Source: UBA11957 sp963603285 (GTDB taxonomy: Bacteria > Bacillota > Clostridia > Lachnospirales > Lachnospiraceae). From it: a DNA stretch of 10,257 bases. Below the pieces are notes generated by a model that was not told the DNA's origin, searched no databases, and saw only the letters and a list, made by a program, of their open reading frames with translations. The stretch covers positions 1 through 10,257 of the forward strand of contig CAVCMG010000058.1 of assembly GCA_963603285.1 (NCBI GenBank), given 5' to 3'. Position numbers and translations under genes: made by a program. Below, piece by piece: positions 6,915 through 10,257 of this stretch (position 1 is its first letter; every line of letters starts with the position of its first letter).

Positions 6915-6942
6915 AAGGGCTGCTGATGGCAGCTCTTTTTTT
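6915..6942 (+). terminator. Rho-independent terminator or attenuator before aroA
   Basis: AAGGGCTGC (6915-6923) pairs with GCAGCTCTT (6929-6937), including one G-U pair, around a 5-nt loop. Seven consecutive T residues (6936-6942) follow. The aroA ribosome binding site ACAGGAGG (6943-6950) begins immediately afterwards, leaving no room for a promoter between terminator and gene. It therefore ends tyrA transcripts with some readthrough or acts as a regulated attenuator. Confidence 0.75.
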
Positions 6943-6960
6943 ACAGGAGGATTTTATTTT

Positions 6961-8241
6961 ATGGATTTCACAAAGACGACGAAACCGCTGCACGGTGAGC
7001 TGACTGTGCCGGGCGATAAATCCATTTCCCACCGTTCCGTTATGTTTGGTGCTATTTCTGAAGGGATCACAGAGGTTACACACTTCTTAAAAAGTGCTGA
7101 CTGTCTCTCTACGATCTCCTGCTTCCGCAAAATGGGCATTACGATCGAGGAAAGCGAACAGACGCTGCTGATCCATGGCAGGGGGCTGCACGGTCTCACA
7201 GCGCCCACAGAGGTGCTGGATACCGGAAACAGTGGTACAACAACGCGTCTGATCTCGGGTATTCTTGCAGGACAGACTTTTGAAAGCCATCTGATCGGGG
7301 ATGCTTCGATCTGCAAGCGGCCGATGGGACGTATTATGAAGCCTCTGCAGGCTATGGGCGCGAATATTACGAGCGACCGGGGCAATGACTGTGCACCGCT
7401 GACGATCAAGGGGCATCCGTTACGGGCAATCCATTACGATTCCCCGGTAGCTTCTGCGCAGGTGAAATCCTGTGTTCTGCTGGCTGGTCTGTATGCCGAT
7501 GGTCCGGTATCTGTAACGGAACCGGCATTATCCAGAAATCATACGGAGCTGATGCTTTCTTCTTTTGGGGCCAGTGTGATGTCTGAGGGTACTACGGCTA
7601 CGATCCTGCCGGATCCGCATCTGGTGGGTCAGAAGGTGAGTGTGCCGGGAGATATTTCCTCGGCGGCCTATTTTATCTGTGCTGCGCTTATGGTTCCGGG
7701 TTCAGAGGTGCTGATCCGCAATGTTGGTATCAATCCGACAAGGGATGGTATTCTGCGGGTTGTAAGGGCTATGGGAGCCGATATTGAATATCAGAATGTC
7801 CGGGAGCAGGCGGGTGAAAAGACGGCGGATTTGTTGGTGCGTTATACGAAGGATCTGCATGGTACGGTAATTGAGGGGGATCTGATTCCGACGTTGATCG
7901 ATGAGATTCCGGTGATTGCGGTTCTGGCTGCTACGGCGGAGGGTGAAACGGTGATCCGGGATGCGCAGGAGCTTCGGGTGAAGGAGTCGGATCGGTTGAC
8001 GATTATGGTGGATTCACTGACTGCTATGGGATGTGATATTGAAGGGACGCCGGATGGTATGATTATTCGTGGCGGTTGTCCGCTGCAGGGGGCGCAGATT
8101 GACAGTCATCTGGATCATCGGATTGCGATGTCGTTTGCGGTGGCTTCGCTGGTGGCTGAGGGCACCACTGTTATACAGAATGCGGAGTGTGTGAATATTT
8201 CTTATCCGGAATTTTATAGGGATCTGGCTTCGCTTTTGTAG
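6961..8241 (+). CDS. aroA: 3-phosphoshikimate 1-carboxyvinyltransferase (EPSP synthase, class II type)
   Basis: A 426-residue EPSP synthase, which transfers the enolpyruvyl group of PEP to shikimate-3-phosphate in the shikimate pathway. The fold is two repeated domains. Visible signatures are VPGDKSISHR (16-25) with the PEP-contacting Lys20, GNSGTTTRL (89-97), KRPMGR (119-124), ASAQVKS (164-170), LIDEIP with Asp314 (312-317), RVKESDRL (339-346) and DHRIAM (385-390). RPMGR and GNSGTT place it with the class II enzymes of Firmicutes. The loop residue equivalent to E. coli Gly96 is Gly, not the Ala found in CP4 EPSPS. The start is supported by AGGAGG at 6945-6950, 10 nt upstream. Codon choice changes sharply after about 7800: ATT replaces ATC for Ile and ACG and GAT dominate. 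It follows tyrA and is convergent with queA across a long palindrome. Confidence 0.95.
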   Translation: MDFTKTTKPLHGELTVPGDKSISHRSVMFGAISEGITEVTHFLKSADCLSTISCFRKMGITIEESEQTLLIHGRGLHGLTAPTEVLDTGNSGTTTRLISGILAGQTFESHLIGDASICKRPMGRIMKPLQAMGANITSDRGNDCAPLTIKGHPLRAIHYDSPVASAQVKSCVLLAGLYADGPVSVTEPALSRNHTELMLSSFGASVMSEGTTATILPDPHLVGQKVSVPGDISSAAYFICAALMVPGSEVLIRNVGINPTRDGILRVVRAMGADIEYQNVREQAGEKTADLLVRYTKDLHGTVIEGDLIPTLIDEIPVIAVLAATAEGETVIRDAQELRVKESDRLTIMVDSLTAMGCDIEGTPDGMIIRGGCPLQGAQIDSHLDHRIAMSFAVASLVAEGTTVIQNAECVNISYPEFYRDLASLL

Positions 8242-8254
8242 TGATTGACGGACA

Positions 8255-8427
8255 TAAAAGAAAGAGGTCGGGGCTGCGGGAACCGGCTTACAGATATAGA
8301 TGTGTTTTCCTGCGCTCCGGCTCCGTCGGTCCGAGCCTGTAGTCTCGGACACTTACTCGCTAAAGTCGCTGGTTAAACACATCTATATCTGTAAGCCGGT
8401 TCCCGCAGCCCCGACCTCTTTCTTTTA
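8255..8427. repeat. Perfect 53-bp inverted repeat with 67-nt spacer
   Basis: Bases 8255-8307 and 8375-8427 are exact reverse complements over all 53 positions. The spacer (8308-8374) contains its own hairpin, GTCCGAG (8329-8335) with CTCGGAC (8344-8350). The outer edge is A-rich (TAAAAGAAAGAGG) and the closing edge U-rich (CCTCTTTCTTTTA), next to GC-rich blocks, so RNA from either strand resembles a very long terminator. It starts 13 bp after the aroA stop and lies between convergent aroA and queA. The termini carry TA, compatible with a TA-targeted MITE, but no longer target duplication is visible. It may be a dispersed palindromic element, a two-way terminator, or both. Confidence 0.85.
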
Positions 8428-8474
8428 CTGACTTTGAAAAAATTTAGATTGTTGTAGTTAATCTCATACAGATT

Positions 8475-8498
8475 TAAAAAAATATTTTCAGGATATTT
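8475..8498 (-). terminator. Weak AU-only hairpin with U tract downstream of queA
   Basis: On the - strand AAATAT (8498-8493) pairs with ATATTT (8485-8480) around a 7-nt loop, running into seven U residues (8482-8476). It begins about 22 nt after the queA stop. The stem has no GC pairs, so termination would be weak; the large palindrome farther on could act as a backstop. Confidence 0.3.
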
Positions 8499-8519
8499 CT
8501 ACTAGTGCACAATCCTTTT

Positions 8520-9563
8520 TTACAAAATACACATGGCATCGCCAAAGGAGAAAAATCTGTATTTTTCCTGTACGGCGGCTTCATAGGCCCGGAAGATATG
8601 CTCTTTACCGGCAAAGGCGGATACCAGCATCATCAGTGTGGACTCCGGCAGATGGAAATTGGTGATCAGGCCGTCGATCACTTTGAAGGTGTAGCCGGGA
8701 TAGATAAAGATATCTGTCCAGCCGCTTCCGGCTTTTACCATGCCGTTTTCATCTGCGGCGGATTCCAGTGTACGGCAGCTTGTGGTGCCGACGGAAATAA
8801 TACGTCCACCTTTGGCATGGGTTTCGTTGATCAGCTTTGCCTGATCCTCCTCAATACGGTAAAATTCGGAGTGCATATGGTGTTCTTTGACATTATCCAC
8901 CTTGACCGGACGGAATGTGCCAAGACCTACATGCAGGGTTACATGGGCGATATTTACCCCAATTTCTTTGATCTCTTCCAGCAGTTCTTTTGTAAAATGC
9001 AAACCGGCGGTCGGTGCTGCGGCGGAGCCGTTATTTTTGGCATATACGGTCTGGTAACGGTTCTTATCCTCCAGCTTGTGGGTAATATACGGCGGCAGTG
9101 GCATTTCACCGAGCTGGTCAAGGATTTCTTCAAAAATACCGTCGTAATCGAAGCGGATCAGACGGTTGCCATCCTCGACCACCTCCAGCACCTCGGCATT
9201 TAACAGACCGTCGCCAAAGGTTACTTTAGCGCCCGGTTTCATCTTTTTACCTGGCTTTACCAGAGTTTCCCATACGTTGTCGCTCTTTCTGGTCAGAAGA
9301 AGCACCTCGATCGCAGCGCCTGTATCCGGCTTGTGGCCGATCAGACGGGCCGGGATGACACGAGTGTCATTGATGACAAGGGTGTCGCCGGGTTTCAGAT
9401 ATTTCTTGATATCCCGGAAATGCTCATGGGTAAACTCTCCGGTCTGTCTGTCCAGATGCAGCAGACGGGAGGAAGCTCTGTCTGCCAGCGGATCCTGTGC
9501 GATCAGTTCCTTAGGCAGATCATAGTAAAAATCCGATGTTTTCATTACGTTATCTTCTTGCAT
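8520..9563 (-). CDS. queA: tRNA preQ1(34) S-adenosylmethionine ribosyltransferase-isomerase
   Basis: QueA transfers and isomerises the ribosyl group of S-adenosylmethionine onto 7-aminomethyl-7-deazaguanine in the anticodon wobble position of tRNAs with GUN anticodons (Asp, Asn, His, Tyr), making epoxyqueuosine. Family blocks are complete in the 347-residue product: DFYYDLPKELIAQDPL near the N-terminus, NDTRVIPARL (65-74), GSAAAPTAGLHFT (179-191), HVTLHVGLGTF (207-217), MHSE (230-233), VGTTSCRTLE (258-267) and ITNFHLPES (300-308). I chose the ATG at 9563 because GGAAGGA (9575-9569) lies 5 nt upstream. An ATG at 9545 (MKTSDFYYDLP) fits the usual family start, and only AGAAG precedes it. The gene overlaps the upstream phosphatase by 14 bp, or starts 4 bp after it if 9545 is used, so the two are probably cotranscribed. 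No tgt, queG or preQ1 riboswitch is in view. Confidence 0.94.
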   Translation of the reverse strand: MQEDNVMKTSDFYYDLPKELIAQDPLADRASSRLLHLDRQTGEFTHEHFRDIKKYLKPGDTLVINDTRVIPARLIGHKPDTGAAIEVLLLTRKSDNVWETLVKPGKKMKPGAKVTFGDGLLNAEVLEVVEDGNRLIRFDYDGIFEEILDQLGEMPLPPYITHKLEDKNRYQTVYAKNNGSAAAPTAGLHFTKELLEEIKEIGVNIAHVTLHVGLGTFRPVKVDNVKEHHMHSEFYRIEEDQAKLINETHAKGGRIISVGTTSCRTLESAADENGMVKAGSGWTDIFIYPGYTFKVIDGLITNFHLPESTLMMLVSAFAGKEHIFRAYEAAVQEKYRFFSFGDAMCIL

Positions 9564-10200
9564 AAGTATCCTTCCATTCTTTTCTGTCATAATACAGATG
9601 GTCTAATTCTTTCAGTGTAAATGTACCATTTTCATAATATACCGTAGATACGCTTAAATTTGGCGGTATGCAGCCTCTCCAGAAATTTTCCGGTGCACGC
9701 TCCCCCTCCATCACACGCAGCAGCGCCCGGGAGGAACAGCCGTGGCAGGATAACAGTACGGTCTTATCCTGCAGCTGATCCTGCTGGATCAGCCAGTCTG
9801 TAAAGGCTTTCACCCGCTCGCACAGCTGGCCAAACGTTTCACCGCCCTCCGGGGCCTCATACGTCATGGGATGATTATAAAAAGCATCCATAAATTCCGG
9901 AGAAACCTCCGGATTACTTTTGGAACAGCACAGCCCCTCATATGCTCCGAAACTGATCTCCATTAGCCTTGCATCATCCAGAATCGGTACGTTACGCCCC
10001 TCCAGCACAAGCTCAGCCGTCTTTCTGGCCCGTTTTAACGGACTGGTATAACAGATATCTACATGGATATCTTTCATATTTTCAGCGGTAATCTGCGCCA
10101 GACGGATGCCGTGTTCGTTCAGCTCCATGTCCTTCTGGCCCTGCAGTCTGGCCTCGGTATTCCATGCTGTCTCACCGTGGCGCAGGATCAATATTTTCAT
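9550..10200 (-). CDS. Histidine phosphatase family protein (phosphoglycerate mutase-like)
   Basis: A 216-residue member of the histidine phosphatase (branch 1) superfamily. It begins at once with MKILILRHGETAWN, where His8 in RHGE is the phosphorylated residue. SPLKRARKTAE supplies the second conserved Arg (R57), MEISFGAYEGL (80-90) the conserved acidic block, and SCHG the second His (H153). Such enzymes include cofactor-dependent phosphoglycerate mutase, GpmB-like and alpha-ribazole phosphatases and many broad phosphatases; the substrate cannot be read from sequence. It is shorter than typical dPGM (about 230-250 residues), favouring a phosphatase. The frame stays open upstream to a TTG at 10233, but the ATG at 10200 gives the canonical beginning. 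No good ribosome binding site is visible; a small palindrome lies just upstream. It precedes and overlaps queA. Confidence 0.88.
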   Translation of the reverse strand: MKILILRHGETAWNTEARLQGQKDMELNEHGIRLAQITAENMKDIHVDICYTSPLKRARKTAELVLEGRNVPILDDARLMEISFGAYEGLCCSKSNPEVSPEFMDAFYNHPMTYEAPEGGETFGQLCERVKAFTDWLIQQDQLQDKTVLLSCHGCSSRALLRVMEGERAPENFWRGCIPPNLSVSTVYYENGTFTLKELDHLYYDRKEWKDTYARR

Positions 10201-10211
10201 CGTTATAACCC

Positions 10212-10228
10212 GTCTTTCTGCGAAAGAC
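10212..10228. promoter_or_regulatory. 17-bp palindrome upstream of the phosphatase start
   Basis: GTCTTTC (10212-10218) and GAAAGAC (10222-10228) are exact reverse complements around TGC. The element ends 11 bp upstream of the phosphatase ATG on the - strand, where a ribosome binding site would be expected. It could be an operator or a leader hairpin that limits translation. The window ends 29 bp further on, so its promoter context is not visible. Confidence 0.35.
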
Positions 10229-10257
10229 ACCAATGCGTCATGAAACGTGTTGGCTAG

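Noticed and set aside
8014..8352. 112-codon - strand frame crossing the long palindrome
   Set aside because: It runs antisense into aroA and through a palindrome arm; the Arg/Ser-rich product is an artefact of the repeat.
8255..8427. CRISPR or IS element reading of the repeat
   Set aside because: There is one inverted pair rather than spaced direct repeats, and the spacer has no room for a transposase.
8505..9203. 232-codon open frame on the + strand
   Set aside because: It is antisense to queA, whose conserved blocks are unambiguous, and has no recognisable family features.

Overview
The composition (roughly half GC), the strong GGAGG-type ribosome binding sites and the gene families suggest a chromosomal segment of a Clostridia-class Firmicute, most likely Lachnospiraceae. 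This placement comes from recalled protein character, not from a search. I see no phage, IS transposase, CRISPR array, rRNA or tRNA. The window is housekeeping in content; the unusual material is mostly in the intergenic regions.

Layout. The 3' end of rqcH (ribosome rescue factor, NFACT family) opens the window on the + strand. It is followed by a CtpE-like cation P-type ATPase (+). A 190-bp convergent junction packed with three inverted repeats separates the ATPase from a divergent EF-G paralogue on the - strand. A 449-bp AT-rich divergent intergenic region follows, with a promoter facing each way. Then come tyrA (prephenate dehydrogenase with an ACT domain) and aroA (EPSP synthase, class II) on the + strand, both in aromatic amino acid biosynthesis. 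A second convergent junction holds a perfect 53-bp inverted repeat with a 67-nt spacer. The window ends with a - strand pair, a histidine phosphatase followed by queA (queuosine tRNA modification), which overlap or nearly touch.

How the parts work together. AroA makes EPSP, the precursor of chorismate, and TyrA commits prephenate to tyrosine. A U-tailed hairpin sits between tyrA and aroA directly before the aroA ribosome binding site, so aroA transcripts must pass it, as at an attenuator. RqcH, the EF-G paralogue and QueA all touch translation but are not in one operon. Both convergent junctions are closed by long perfect hairpins whose outer edges read AAGAAAGA / TCTTTCTT, so they probably act as two-way terminators.

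Most notable points: the 53-bp perfect inverted repeat at 8255-8427; the EF-G paralogue whose G3, G4 and G5 GTPase motifs all deviate from canonical EF-G; the attenuator-like aroA leader; an operator-like palindrome just upstream of a near-consensus tyrA promoter; and an abrupt codon-usage shift in the last third of aroA.
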